35,485 nucleotides of DNA, taken from contig JACCTC010000032.1 in assembly GCA_013812655.1 (NCBI GenBank), positions 1 through 35,485 on the forward strand. Direction: 5' to 3'. This DNA is from Deltaproteobacteria bacterium. Its GTDB lineage: Bacteria; Myxococcota_A; Polyangia; Haliangiales; Haliangiaceae. Below the pieces are notes generated by a model, which ran no database searches, had not been told where the DNA came from, and was given only the letters and a program-made list of their open reading frames with translations. The position numbers and the translations under genes were made by a program. Shown here piece after piece: positions 18,179 to 27,096 of the stretch (position 1 is the stretch's first letter; every line of letters begins with the position of its first letter).

Positions 18179-19179
18179 GCGACCGGTGCTGCAGCGGAAG
18201 CGCGTCCGGGGACGACGAGTTGCTCGATCTTGCCGAACAGGCTGGTGCCGGTGGCATCGACGGCGTCGATCTCGATCTTGTCACCCACACTCATGAAGGG
18301 CGTCGACGGCTTGCCGGTCTCGATCGTCTCGATCATCCGGCGCTCGGCGAGGCACGACACGCCGCGCGCGCGGTCTGCGTTCGAGATCGTGCCGCTGCCG
18401 AGGATCGTGCCGGCGGTGAACCGCCGCGTCCGCGCGATGTGCTGGATCAGATCGAAGAACGAGAAGTGCATCTCGGGGCCGGCATCGCAGTCGCCGATCA
18501 GGTTGCCGTTGTAGATCGATTGCACGCGCGCGAAGACCCGGCCGTCCTGCCAGAGGTCGCCGAGCTCGTCGGGCGTCACCGCGAACGGCGAGAACGCCGT
18601 GGCCGGCTTGCTCTGGAAGAACCCGAAGCCCTTCGCGAGCTCGTCGGGGATGAGGTTGCGAAACGTGCAGTCGTTCGCGAGCATCACGAGCCGCACGAAG
18701 CGGTGCGCGAAGGCCGCGGGTGTGCCGATCGGCACGTCGTCGAGGACGACGCAGATCTCGGACTCGTAATCGAGACCCCACGCCGGCTCGTGCAGCTCGA
18801 TCGGATCGCGCGGCCCGAGCAGATCGCCGGAGCCGCCCTGATAGATCAGCGGATCGGTCTCGAGCGTCGGTGGTGGCTCGGCCTTACGCGCCTTGCGGAC
18901 GAGGATCACGTGGTTGAGGAACGCGGAGCCATCGATCCACTCGTACGCGCGGGCCAGCGGAGCCCCGAGCCGCAACGGATCGACAGGGCTGCCCGCGAGC
19001 GCGCCACTCTCGAGCTGCTCGGCGATCGCGCGCAGCGCCGGCTCGGCCGCGCTCCAGTCATCGAGCGCGCGCTGCAGCGTGGGCCACGTGTCGGGCGCTG
19101 GAGCCCCGGTGCTGCCATCGCGGCGCACCACGAGCAATCGACCATCTCGAGAACCGTCGCGGAGGGTCGCAAGCTTCAT
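18175..19179 (-). CDS. fahA: Fumarylacetoacetate hydrolase family protein (first gene of the homogentisate operon)
   Basis: A 334-residue FAH-fold enzyme that would cleave fumarylacetoacetate to fumarate and acetoacetate. Characteristic blocks are PLIYQGGSGDLLGPRDPIEL, WGLDYESEICVVLDDVP (the metal-binding Glu/Asp cluster), LANDCTFRNLIP, FGFFQSKPATAFSPFAVTPD, AGPEMHFSFFDLIQHIAR and TILGSGTISN. These match the larger bacterial FAH rather than short UGL/HpcE-type proteins. AAGG lies about 11 nt before the ATG. As first gene it probably follows the operon promoter in the repeat-bearing spacer (19180-19405). No tyrosine aminotransferase gene is in the window, so the operon starts from 4-hydroxyphenylpyruvate. 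Confidence 0.93.
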   Translation of the reverse strand: MKLATLRDGSRDGRLLVVRRDGSTGAPAPDTWPTLQRALDDWSAAEPALRAIAEQLESGALAGSPVDPLRLGAPLARAYEWIDGSAFLNHVILVRKARKAEPPPTLETDPLIYQGGSGDLLGPRDPIELHEPAWGLDYESEICVVLDDVPIGTPAAFAHRFVRLVMLANDCTFRNLIPDELAKGFGFFQSKPATAFSPFAVTPDELGDLWQDGRVFARVQSIYNGNLIGDCDAGPEMHFSFFDLIQHIARTRRFTAGTILGSGTISNADRARGVSCLAERRMIETIETGKPSTPFMSVGDKIEIDAVDATGTSLFGKIEQLVVPGRASAAAPVA

Positions 19180-19191
19180 GTCGTCGCGACC

Positions 19192-19201
19192 TTAGCGCTA
19201 A
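19192..19201. promoter_or_regulatory. 10-bp palindrome upstream of fah, possible operator
   Basis: TTAGCGCTAA is a perfect 10-bp palindrome 12 bp upstream of the fah start codon, next to its weak AAGG ribosome site. A second inverted repeat, GCGCC-6 nt-GGCGC, lies at 19228-19243. Either could bind a regulator of the homogentisate operon. Neither has been tied to a named family here. Confidence 0.35.
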
Positions 19202-19241
19202 ACCCGCGGTGGGTGGAGTGATCGGTCGCGCCGCAATTGGC

Positions 19242-19378
19242 GCACTTATGACCTTCGCGGTACGGCCTCTCTCCCCTACGGCACTTATGACCTTCGCGGT
19301 CGCTCGGCCGGACGGCCTCCCTCCCCTACGGCACTCATGACCTTCGCGGTCGCTCGGCCGGACGGCCTCTCCCCTACG
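19242..19378. repeat. Three tandem copies of a ~50-bp repeat upstream of the homogentisate operon
   Basis: Copies run 19242-19280 (39 bp), 19281-19330 (50 bp) and 19331-19378 (48 bp). All begin GCACT(T/C)ATGACCTTCGCGG and end CCCCTACG. Copies 2 and 3 include CGCTCGGCCGGACGGCC, with the short inverted repeat GGCCG-TC-CGGCC on the complementary strand; copy 1 lacks 11 bp of it. Copy 3 has a 2-bp deletion in the C/T tract. The array fills the space between the SDR gene and the fah promoter region. Function unknown; it may be a dispersed genomic repeat or a multi-site binding region. Confidence 0.85.
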
Positions 19379-19405
19379 GTCAAATGCCCGATTTTCGAAG
19401 GCGGA

Positions 19406-20218
19406 TCAGTCCAGCCCGCCGAACCGCCGCGACAGCACGGCGCCGAGCATGGACGTGGTCTTCGGCGCCAGCCGGCTCATCGCCCAGATCGCCCAGCCAT
19501 CGCGGCCGACCGGCCGGATCGCGGGGTTCGTGCGCACGGCGTCGAGGATCGACCGCGCGACCACCGCAGGAGACGCGCCCTTCTTGAAGGCGGCCGAGAC
19601 CTTCGCCTTGCGCTCGCCGATCGCGCCCCTCAACCGGCCGTCGTCGACGATCGCGGTGGCGATCATGCCCGGGCAGATCGCGGTGACGCCGATCGCGTGC
19701 TCGTCGAGCTCGGCGCGCAGCGACTGCGAGAACCCGAGGACCGCGAACTTGCTCGCGACGTACGCGGTGACGTTCGGCGCCGGATAGATGCCGAGGATGC
19801 TCGCGATGTTGACGACGTGCCCGCCGAGGCCGCGCTCCACCATCTTCGGGACGAAGAAGTGGCAGCCGTGGACGACGCCCTTGAGGTTGATGCCGAGCAG
19901 CCAGTCCCAGTCGTCGAGGCTGGTCTGCAGGAACGGCCCGCCGACCGAGACGCCGGCGTTGTTGACGATCACGTCGATCGCGGGGACCTCGGCGTGGACC
20001 TCGTCGGCGAACGCCTGCATCGCCGCACGATCGGAGACATCGACCTTGCGCACGAGGAGTGCGCGCGTGCCGAGCTCGGTGGCGAGCGTGTCGAGCCGTG
20101 GTTGATCGACGTCGCACGCAACGATCCGCGCCCCCTCGCCGGCGAACGCGAGCGCCGTCGCGCGGCCGATGCCGCTACCCGCGCCGGTGATGACGACGAC
20201 CTTGCCGGTGAGCTTCAC
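19406..20218 (-). CDS. SDR-family oxidoreductase
   Basis: A 270-residue classical short-chain dehydrogenase/reductase. The cofactor loop TGAGSGIG is at residues 11-18; the acidic residue after strand 2 (ACDVDQ) suggests a preference for NAD(H). NNAGVS, the catalytic Ser in VNIASILG and YVASKFAVLG (Tyr and Lys of YxxxK) are all present, so it should be active. The substrate is unknown. The GTG at 20218 overlaps the stop of the upstream hydrolase gene by 4 nt (GTGA), which fixes the start; a longer frame continues upstream only by chance. Together with that hydrolase gene and the divergent TetR it resembles lipid- or hydrophobic-compound-responsive loci, an inference from context. Confidence 0.92.
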   Translation of the reverse strand: MKLTGKVVVITGAGSGIGRATALAFAGEGARIVACDVDQPRLDTLATELGTRALLVRKVDVSDRAAMQAFADEVHAEVPAIDVIVNNAGVSVGGPFLQTSLDDWDWLLGINLKGVVHGCHFFVPKMVERGLGGHVVNIASILGIYPAPNVTAYVASKFAVLGFSQSLRAELDEHAIGVTAICPGMIATAIVDDGRLRGAIGERKAKVSAAFKKGASPAVVARSILDAVRTNPAIRPVGRDGWAIWAMSRLAPKTTSMLGAVLSRRFGGLD

Positions 20219-21033
20219 GCTGCCTCTTTGACGGGTTTCGGCATGGTCATTCCGCGTGCCGCGAACCACTCGGTCGCGAGCGTCTCGTTCGCGCTCTGGC
20301 TCGGATGAAAGCTCCGGCGCAGGTACTGGCGAATACCGTGCAGGAACACGCGCCGGATCACCGGCTCGCCGATCGGTAGCGCGCGGACCTGGCGGACGAA
20401 GCCACGCACGCCAACACGGTCCTGCCGTAGCAGCACCGCCGCGCCCCAGATCCAGAAGCCGCCTAGGATCACGGTCGCCATCGCGAGCCCGGTCACCCGG
20501 ACCGCGTACGACGGATCGACCTCGCGCAGCACGTCGTAGGCGACAGCCTTGTGCTCGATCTCCTCGGCGGCGTGCCACGCGAGCAGCGCGCGCATCTTCG
20601 GATCGCATGCGTCGAGCAGGCCGTGCGCGAACGCGCCGTCGGCGAGGATCGCCGTGAAGTGCTCGGAGGCCGCGGTGATCGCGAGGTTCAGCTTCGGCGA
20701 CGTATGCTCCTCGATCCACGTCGACAGCCGGTGGTAGCTCTCGAGGAATCGATCGATCTCGTAGCCCTGCGCTCGCAGGATCGCGTTGAACCGATCGTGC
20801 TCGCGGGCGTGCCTGCCCTCCTGACCGAAGAAACCCTTGATCTGCGCGCGCAGGACCTCGTCGTCGATCTGATCGAGGAAGTGCTTCACCGAGCGGACGA
20901 AGAAGCGCTCGCCATGCGGAAACAGCAAGTTGACGCCGTTGGCGACAGCGGTCGCGGCGGCGCTGCCGGCCAGCCAGTTGCGCGGCACGGTGGCGAAGTC
21001 GACGTCCAGATCGCGGGGAACGATCGCGGTCAC
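20215..21033 (-). CDS. Ferritin-like predicted metal-dependent hydrolase (PF10118/COG3687 family)
   Basis: A 272-residue helical protein. Candidate di-metal ligands form the pattern GFFGQEGRHAREHD, AASEHFTAI and WHAAEEIEHKAVAYDV, characteristic of PF10118 'metal-dependent hydrolase' proteins. Despite the family name the reaction is not established, and a di-iron oxygenase role is also possible. A hydrophobic stretch (TGLAMATVILGGFWIWGAAV, about residues 180-200) suggests membrane association. The GTG at 21033 has GGAGG 6 nt upstream. It is first in a two-gene operon with the SDR gene. Its promoter is overlapped by a likely TetR operator, so it is probably induced by a ligand of that regulator. 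Confidence 0.85.
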   Translation of the reverse strand: MTAIVPRDLDVDFATVPRNWLAGSAAATAVANGVNLLFPHGERFFVRSVKHFLDQIDDEVLRAQIKGFFGQEGRHAREHDRFNAILRAQGYEIDRFLESYHRLSTWIEEHTSPKLNLAITAASEHFTAILADGAFAHGLLDACDPKMRALLAWHAAEEIEHKAVAYDVLREVDPSYAVRVTGLAMATVILGGFWIWGAAVLLRQDRVGVRGFVRQVRALPIGEPVIRRVFLHGIRQYLRRSFHPSQSANETLATEWFAARGMTMPKPVKEAA

Positions 21034-21065
21034 GAGGGACCTCCAAGGGAGAAGTTGATGTCTGG

Positions 21066-21097
21066 AGTCTAGGCGCTATTGAAACGTAGTCAATAGC
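21066..21097 (-). promoter_or_regulatory. Sigma70-type promoter with TetR-type operator for the hydrolase-SDR operon
   Basis: On the minus strand TTGACT (21093-21088) and TAGACT (21071-21066) are spaced by 16 bp, close to the sigma70 consensus. A perfect inverted repeat GCTATTGA-7 nt-TCAATAGC (21075-21097) covers the -35 and the spacer. Bound repressor would therefore block polymerase. The site sits between the operon and the divergent TetR gene, the classic arrangement. It is AT-rich compared with its surroundings. Confidence 0.7.
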
Positions 21098-21152
21098 CGA
21101 TCTGTGGCCGCGGGTAACAACGCGGAACGCCGGGCGCTATGATGAGCGTCTC

Positions 21153-21818
21153 GTGCCGCCTCGCCGTGCCATACGCCTCGTCCGCGCCGCCGCCTCCCGG
21201 CCGAAGCGCCAGCGGATCCGGCTCGAGACCGATCAGCGGCGGGCCCAGCTGCTCGCGCTCGCGAAGCGCTCGTTCTCCGATCGCGCGTACGACGACGTCT
21301 CGATCGATGATCTCGCGCGCGAGGCCAAGATCTCGAAGGGGCTGCTCTATCACTACTTCCCGACCAAGCGTGATCTCTACGTCGCGGGGCTTTCGGAGAT
21401 CGCCGACGAGCTGGTGGCGGCGATCAGCAACGTCCCCGAGGACCTCGCGCCGATCGATCGCGTGCGGCGCTCGCTCGATGCGTACCTCGAGCACATCACG
21501 CGGCATGCGCGGGCGTTCGTGTCGCTCATGCGCGGCGGCATCGGCAGTGACCCCGAGGTCGCCGCGGTCGTCGAGGGCGTTCGTACGCGGCTGTTCGACA
21601 AGTTCCTGCACGGCACGCCGTTCGCGCCGATCCTGCGGGGCGATGCGCGCTTCGAGACCGCGGTGCGCGGCTGGATCGGCTTCGTCGAGCACGCGTCGCT
21701 CGACTGGTGCACGAGCGCGCGGCTGACGCGCGACGAGCTCCGCGATCTGCTCGCCGATATCCTCCACCAGATCATGCGGATCGCGGCGCCTTCGGTGTTT
21801 CCGCAGCTCGCGAAGTAG
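21153..21818 (+). CDS. TetR/AcrR-family transcriptional regulator
   Basis: A 221-residue regulator. The N-terminal helix-turn-helix is canonical: AKRSFSDRAYDDVSIDDLAREAKISKG with recognition helix LLYHYFPTKRDLY (about residues 37-76). The C-terminal all-helical part would bind a ligand and dimerise; an effector cannot be guessed. About 20 Arg/Lys-rich residues precede the domain from the GTG at 21153. A TATGAT hexamer at 21138-21143 would place a transcript start almost at the GTG, so the message may be leaderless; no Shine-Dalgarno is seen. It is divergent from the hydrolase-SDR operon and probably represses it through the inverted repeat in the 119-bp spacer, and may also control itself. 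Confidence 0.93.
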   Translation: MPPRRAIRLVRAAASRPKRQRIRLETDQRRAQLLALAKRSFSDRAYDDVSIDDLAREAKISKGLLYHYFPTKRDLYVAGLSEIADELVAAISNVPEDLAPIDRVRRSLDAYLEHITRHARAFVSLMRGGIGSDPEVAAVVEGVRTRLFDKFLHGTPFAPILRGDARFETAVRGWIGFVEHASLDWCTSARLTRDELRDLLADILHQIMRIAAPSVFPQLAK

Positions 21819-21841
21819 ACCACTGCAATTCGGAACGAAGC

Positions 21842-23209
21842 ATGGCTACTCGAGCTACCAAGATCGCCCAGGCAGCGCGCGCGGCCTTCGAGCAGGCCAG
21901 GCGCGAGCACCCGCGCGAGGACTTCTACGTCTACGCGCTGTTCACCGAAACTGGCGACGATCTCCAACCGAGCTGCCACAGCGAGCAGGCACTCGCGCGG
22001 CGCGCCAAGGCGCTCGACACGGACGCATCGGAGCTGCGCTGGTTCGCCGAGGAGTTCGAGTACCACCAGCTCGGCGAGGAGCACTTCGAGGTGCTCGGCA
22101 CGCGACCCGCGAAAGCCGGGCTTGCGTCGTCGATCGAGGCGCTGCGTGCACTGGATCGCTCGGGCTTCTTCGGAAAGGGCAAGGCGCGCGAAGCGGTGGC
22201 GGTTCTGATCCTTCGCAGCGATCAAAGCAATCGCGAAGTTGTCGAGCTCGCGCGCAAGCTCAACCCGCGTGCGGTGTGGCCACGGATCGAGGCCGCATTC
22301 GAGGTTCCGGAGCCGACCGGAAAGCCCACGTTCCTCCCGGGGAAGGAGGTCTACTCGATCGACTCGCTCGCACTCTCGGCGGACGGCTCGACCCTGGCAG
22401 CGGCCGGCTGGTTCGGCGGTGCCGAGTTACTCGCGTGGCGGCTCGGACGCCGGCCGCGTGCCCTGCCGTTCAAGCGGCCCAAGGGCGACGACGGCTTTCG
22501 CTCGATCGCGCTATCCCCCGACGGAGCGATGCTCTTTGCGGCGACCACGACCGCGATCCACCGCATCGCGTTGCCGCGAGGGCGCGCGCTCGAACCGATC
22601 CACATCGCCAGCGCAGCGGGACTGACGTGTCCCCCCGAACACGACGCGCTCTTCGCGAGCGTCGACGGAAGACTTCATCGCTGGGACCTCGCTTCCACGG
22701 CGCCGAGGCCGGCCGACATCGACATCGCTATCGAGCTGCATGCCCCCCTCGGGTTCTCGCCGGACGGTAGATGTCTTGCCGGGCTTGGTAGATCCGGCGA
22801 TGTCGTCATCCTCGATGCGGATCGGCTCACCAAGCTTCGGCGTCATCACGTCGCACGCCGCGCATTCAGCTGCTTCGCCATCGGCAACGGTGTCATCGCT
22901 GCAGCGAGCTACGCTCCTGGGGCGCCGATCACGGTGTTCTCGAGAGGTCGGGTGGCGTCGCTTCCGGGTCACGCGCGCGGCGACGTCACCAGCTTGACGC
23001 TGTCCCGGGACGGCAAGCGATTGGCCTCCGCCGGCGAGGACGGTCATGTTCGGGTGTTCGACACTCGGTCGAAGAAGCTCCTCGTCGACGTTCGCGGCCG
23101 TCAGGAAGCGATGGGTGCCGTGACGTTCCTGCATGACGGTCGCTTCGCAGCCGCTGGTCGCGACGTGTCGAACGGTCCGCCCGTCTATGTATGGCGTCGG
23201 CCGGTTTGA
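21842..23209 (+). CDS. DUF4303 domain fused to WD40-type beta-propeller
   Basis: A 455-residue protein. Residues ~6-150 match the DUF4303 pattern: AARAAFEQARREHPREDFYV then YALFTETGDDLQPS, LRWFAEEFEYHQLGEEHFE, LRALDRSGFFGKGKAREAVA and LNPRAVWPRIE. DUF4303 is of unknown function and is often found near SMI1/SUKH-type immunity genes. Residues ~165-455 form WD40-like blades (DSLALSADGSTLAAAGWFGG, SIALSPDGAMLFAATTTA, SLTLSRDGKRLASAGEDG then HVRVFDTRSKK), enough for one propeller. No signal peptide, so cytoplasmic. GGAACGAAG precedes the ATG at 21842. The frame is open upstream into the TetR gene, but the DUF4303 start and the ribosome site favour this ATG. Probably a protein-binding scaffold; no toxin gene is adjacent. 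Confidence 0.82.
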   Translation: MATRATKIAQAARAAFEQARREHPREDFYVYALFTETGDDLQPSCHSEQALARRAKALDTDASELRWFAEEFEYHQLGEEHFEVLGTRPAKAGLASSIEALRALDRSGFFGKGKAREAVAVLILRSDQSNREVVELARKLNPRAVWPRIEAAFEVPEPTGKPTFLPGKEVYSIDSLALSADGSTLAAAGWFGGAELLAWRLGRRPRALPFKRPKGDDGFRSIALSPDGAMLFAATTTAIHRIALPRGRALEPIHIASAAGLTCPPEHDALFASVDGRLHRWDLASTAPRPADIDIAIELHAPLGFSPDGRCLAGLGRSGDVVILDADRLTKLRRHHVARRAFSCFAIGNGVIAAASYAPGAPITVFSRGRVASLPGHARGDVTSLTLSRDGKRLASAGEDGHVRVFDTRSKKLLVDVRGRQEAMGAVTFLHDGRFAAAGRDVSNGPPVYVWRRPV

Positions 23210-23235
23210 TGTCCGATGCCGTCGGCACCGCGTGA

Positions 23236-24138
23236 TCAGCGCTCGAACACGAGCGGCAGCGTGACGCGACTCGGCGCGCGCTGGTTGCCGAACCGCCAGG
23301 TCGCGATCGCGTCGCCGATGCGGCGCACGAGGCGCTTGCGGGCGCGCTCGTCGGCGGCCGGGACGCGGGTGGTATCCGAGAGCAGCGCGACGTTGCGCGC
23401 GGTGCCACGGCGATCGACGTCGAATGCGAAGCTCGCGAGGCCCGCGATCGGCAGCGTGCCGATCCAGGTGCCGAGCTGCTCGGTGAGATCGCCGATCCGC
23501 GACGCCAGCGCGCGGGTCGCGAGCGGACCGCGAATGAACGGGCGCGGTTGCACGAACCAGCCGTGGATCACGAGCCGCCCGGCGCGTGGATCGTGCGTGC
23601 CGGTGACCTCGCGCACGCCGTGCGGGATCCGCGGGTCGAACACGACGAGGCGCGCGAACTGCGGCTCGACGCGGCGGATCAGCTCGCGCTCCTCGACGGC
23701 GCGCACCGACGCGAAGTCCTGCCAGAAGTCGAGGACCTCGTCGCGGACGAGCAGGGTCTCACCGCCGCGGAACGCGCGCCGGCGCCAGTTCGTCAACGAG
23801 AACACGAACGCCCACGGTCCGTGCGGCAGGTCGCCGTGCAGCTCCTGACGGCAGCCCTCGACGTAGAGCGAGAGCCACGGCGGCGAGACATCGTGGCAAC
23901 CGAGCGTCTCGCGGCCCCACGCGACAAGCCGCTGGTGAAACGCGTCGTAGAGACGGCGCGGGAAATAGGTCCACGCCGGCGTACGCAGCGCGGTGTACTG
24001 GCCTGGGACGTGCCAGTAGTCCCACACGAACCGATCGGCGCGCGTCGAGCGCGGCTCGGCGAACCGGTCGTCGAACGTCGCGCGCAGCGCCGGCGCTTCG
24101 GGGGCGAATCGGTCGACGACGATCACGCTGCGCGACAT
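23236..24138 (-). CDS. 2-oxoglutarate/Fe(II) oxygenase-like protein with C-terminal TonB-C/AgmX-like domain
   Basis: A 300-residue protein with two parts. Residues ~85-200 have the pattern of a 2OG-Fe(II) dioxygenase: QELHGDLPHGPW (His101, Asp103), FRGGETLLV, VVFDPRIPHGVREV (His173) and GRLVIHGWFVQP (Arg188 as 2OG anchor). All four residues are in the right order. Residues ~222-298 (LPIAGLASFAFDVDRRGTAR, IGDAIATWRFGNQRAPSRV, TLPLVFER) read like the AgmX/PglI or TonB C-terminal fold: a strand 'FxVDxxGxxxxV', then 'I...WRFxxxxxxxxVTLPLVF'. Such domains are usually on periplasmic proteins, but no signal peptide or membrane segment is seen. The oxygenase substrate is unknown; hydroxylation of a protein or small molecule are both possible. 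It lies 53 bp after the response regulator gene on the same strand, behind a strong hairpin. Confidence 0.7.
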   Translation of the reverse strand: MSRSVIVVDRFAPEAPALRATFDDRFAEPRSTRADRFVWDYWHVPGQYTALRTPAWTYFPRRLYDAFHQRLVAWGRETLGCHDVSPPWLSLYVEGCRQELHGDLPHGPWAFVFSLTNWRRRAFRGGETLLVRDEVLDFWQDFASVRAVEERELIRRVEPQFARLVVFDPRIPHGVREVTGTHDPRAGRLVIHGWFVQPRPFIRGPLATRALASRIGDLTEQLGTWIGTLPIAGLASFAFDVDRRGTARNVALLSDTTRVPAADERARKRLVRRIGDAIATWRFGNQRAPSRVTLPLVFER

Positions 24139-24167
24139 CGCCTCATCTACGCCCGAAACGCGCGACG

Positions 24168-24187
24168 CCGCCAGTCACGACTGGCGG
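24168..24187 (-). terminator. Strong hairpin after the response regulator gene
   Basis: CCGCCAGTC-AC-GACTGGCGG is a perfect 9-bp-arm inverted repeat starting 4 nt after the response regulator stop codon. It is GC-rich and lacks a T-run, so it may be a terminator acting with other factors, or a 3'-end stabiliser. It separates the two-component operon from the oxygenase-like gene. Confidence 0.55.
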
Positions 24188-24191
24188 TCTC

Positions 24192-25543
<1,352 letters not shown>

Positions 25544-25547
<4 letters not shown>

Positions 25548-26983
25548 GCATTTCCTCGCGGCAGGTAAACCGTGAACGTCGAACCTTCGCCCGGCGCCGA
25601 CACGATTCCGATCCAGCCACCGTGCTCGCGCACGATGCCCCAGCTCACGCTGAGCCCGAGCCCGGTGCCCTCGCCGACATCCTTCGTCGTGTAGAACGGC
25701 TCGAACACGCGGGCGCGCGTGGCCTCGTCGAGCCCGCTGCCGCTATCGATGACGTCGATCGCCATCCATGCCTGCGGCCCACCCCCGACGTACGGTGGCG
25801 GTACCTGCTCGACTCGGCGGGCGCGAATCGCGACGGTGCCACCCGGGGCGGTCGCCTGGATCGCGTTGACCACGAGGTTCGTCATGACCTGGGTGAGCTG
25901 GCCATCATCTGCCTCGACGAGCAAGCGGTCCGCCTCGTCAGGTGTCACCGGTGGCGGTTCCAGGGTCACATTTCCCTTGCGGGCGATGGTCGCGACCAGC
26001 TCGCAGATCCGACGCGACAGCGTCGCGACGTTGACCGTTGCCTTGTGCAGCGCGCGCGGCCGCGCGAAGTCGAGGAGCTGGCGGATCAGCGCGGTCATCC
26101 GCTCGGCCTGCTCGACGACGATCCGCGCCGAGTCGATCACGTCCTGGCCGTCGACCTCGCGATCGACGATGAGCTTGGCGCGACCGCGCACCACGTTGAG
26201 CGGCGTCCCGAGCTCGTGGGCGAGACCCGACGCGAGCTTGCCGACGGTCGTCAGCCGATCGGCGTGGCGGAGCTGCTCGGTCGCTTGCTCGCGCGCGCCC
26301 TGCTCCGTCGCGAGTCGCTCGCACATCAGGTTGATCTCGGCCGCCAGCTCGCCGAGCTCGTCGCGCTGGCGCAGCCGCAGTGGTCCGGTGAGATCTCCGG
26401 TGCCGACGCGACGCGCTTTCTGCGCGAGCCGCGAGATCGGCCGGCCGATGAACACGACGCCGAGTCCGAGCGCGAGGAGGCCTGCGATGACGACGGCGCT
26501 GACCGAGCCAATGACCTGGAGGCGGAGCGATGACCGCACGTATGCGTCGAGCTGCTCGAGCGACTGCGTGATCTCGACGCCGCCGAGCCGCGACTCCGGG
26601 ACGTCGACGCGGATGTACGTCAACAATAACCGGCGCTCGTCGTCGCGCACGGTGACGACCTGATCCTGCTTGATCAGCTCGAGGCGATCGCGTGCCGCGC
26701 GTGGAGCGTCGGGTCCCTTCGCATCGAGCCAGAACCAGCGTGCCTGGAGCCGGCCACTCTTGCTCGCGGCGGTGTAGAGGAACTGGCGAGCGGCGGCCTC
26801 ACCGTCGCGCTGCCAGACGTCGGCGACGCCTCGGCCGAGTGCGCGGCCGAGGGCGGCGGCCTCGGCGTGGAGCTGGCGATCGAACGTCTCGCGATCCCGC
26901 TGGTAGTCGAGATAGCCCTGGACGAGCGCGACCAGCGCGACGCCGATCACGAGCGCCGCGATGAACTTGCGGGTCAGGCGCAT
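25544..26983 (-). CDS. HAMP-domain sensor histidine kinase (partner of the NtrC-type regulator)
   Basis: A 479-residue membrane kinase. Transmembrane helices lie at ~7-23 and ~155-180, enclosing a ~130-residue periplasmic sensor of no recognised type. HAMP (181-233) starts GRPISRLAQKARRVGTGDLT. HisKA has the H-box KLASGLAHELGTPLNVVRGR with His256. The ATPase domain shows N-box Asn373 (NLVVNAIQAT), DSGSGL (413-418), FEPFYTTKD and GEGTGLGL (437-444). The 'HELGTPLNV' H-box is typical of NtrB/PilS-like kinases that pair with NtrC regulators, in line with the overlapping downstream gene. The ligand is unknown. Divergent from usp across 137 bp. Confidence 0.95.
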
Positions 26984-27015
26984 GCCCTACGCAGTTCTAC
27001 CCGGTAACCCATGCG

Positions 27016-27096
27016 CGTGCGCGCACGGCGTGCGCAAACGCCGCGTGCGCGTCGACAAGCTTTCACGTGGTTCCGCATGGCGCGCTTCGTGAAGCG
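27016..27096. promoter_or_regulatory. Palindrome-rich spacer between histidine kinase and usp
   Basis: CGTGCGCGCACG (27016-27027) is a perfect 12-bp palindrome. Overlapping it, TGCGC...GTGCGCA (27018-27035) has the spaced inverted layout of enhancer-binding sites. CGCTTC-GT-GAAGCG (27083-27096) is a perfect 6-bp-arm inverted repeat 25 bp before the usp start. These could bind the NtrC-type regulator encoded alongside. No -24/-12 sigma54 promoter with the correct GG-10 nt-GC spacing was found, so control is unproven. Confidence 0.35.

Noticed and set aside
19242..19378. CRISPR array
   Set aside because: Only three head-to-tail units with no unique spacers between them and unequal unit length; no cas genes nearby.
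19249..19420. Small plus-strand frames in each repeat beginning MTFAV(A)RP
   Set aside because: They arise from the repeat itself, run into the antisense of the SDR gene or stop within a unit, and have no ribosome sites.
19406..21046. A 546-residue frame joining the SDR to upstream sequence
   Set aside because: The upstream part is an out-of-frame reading of the metal-dependent hydrolase gene. The SDR starts at the GTG overlapping that gene's stop.
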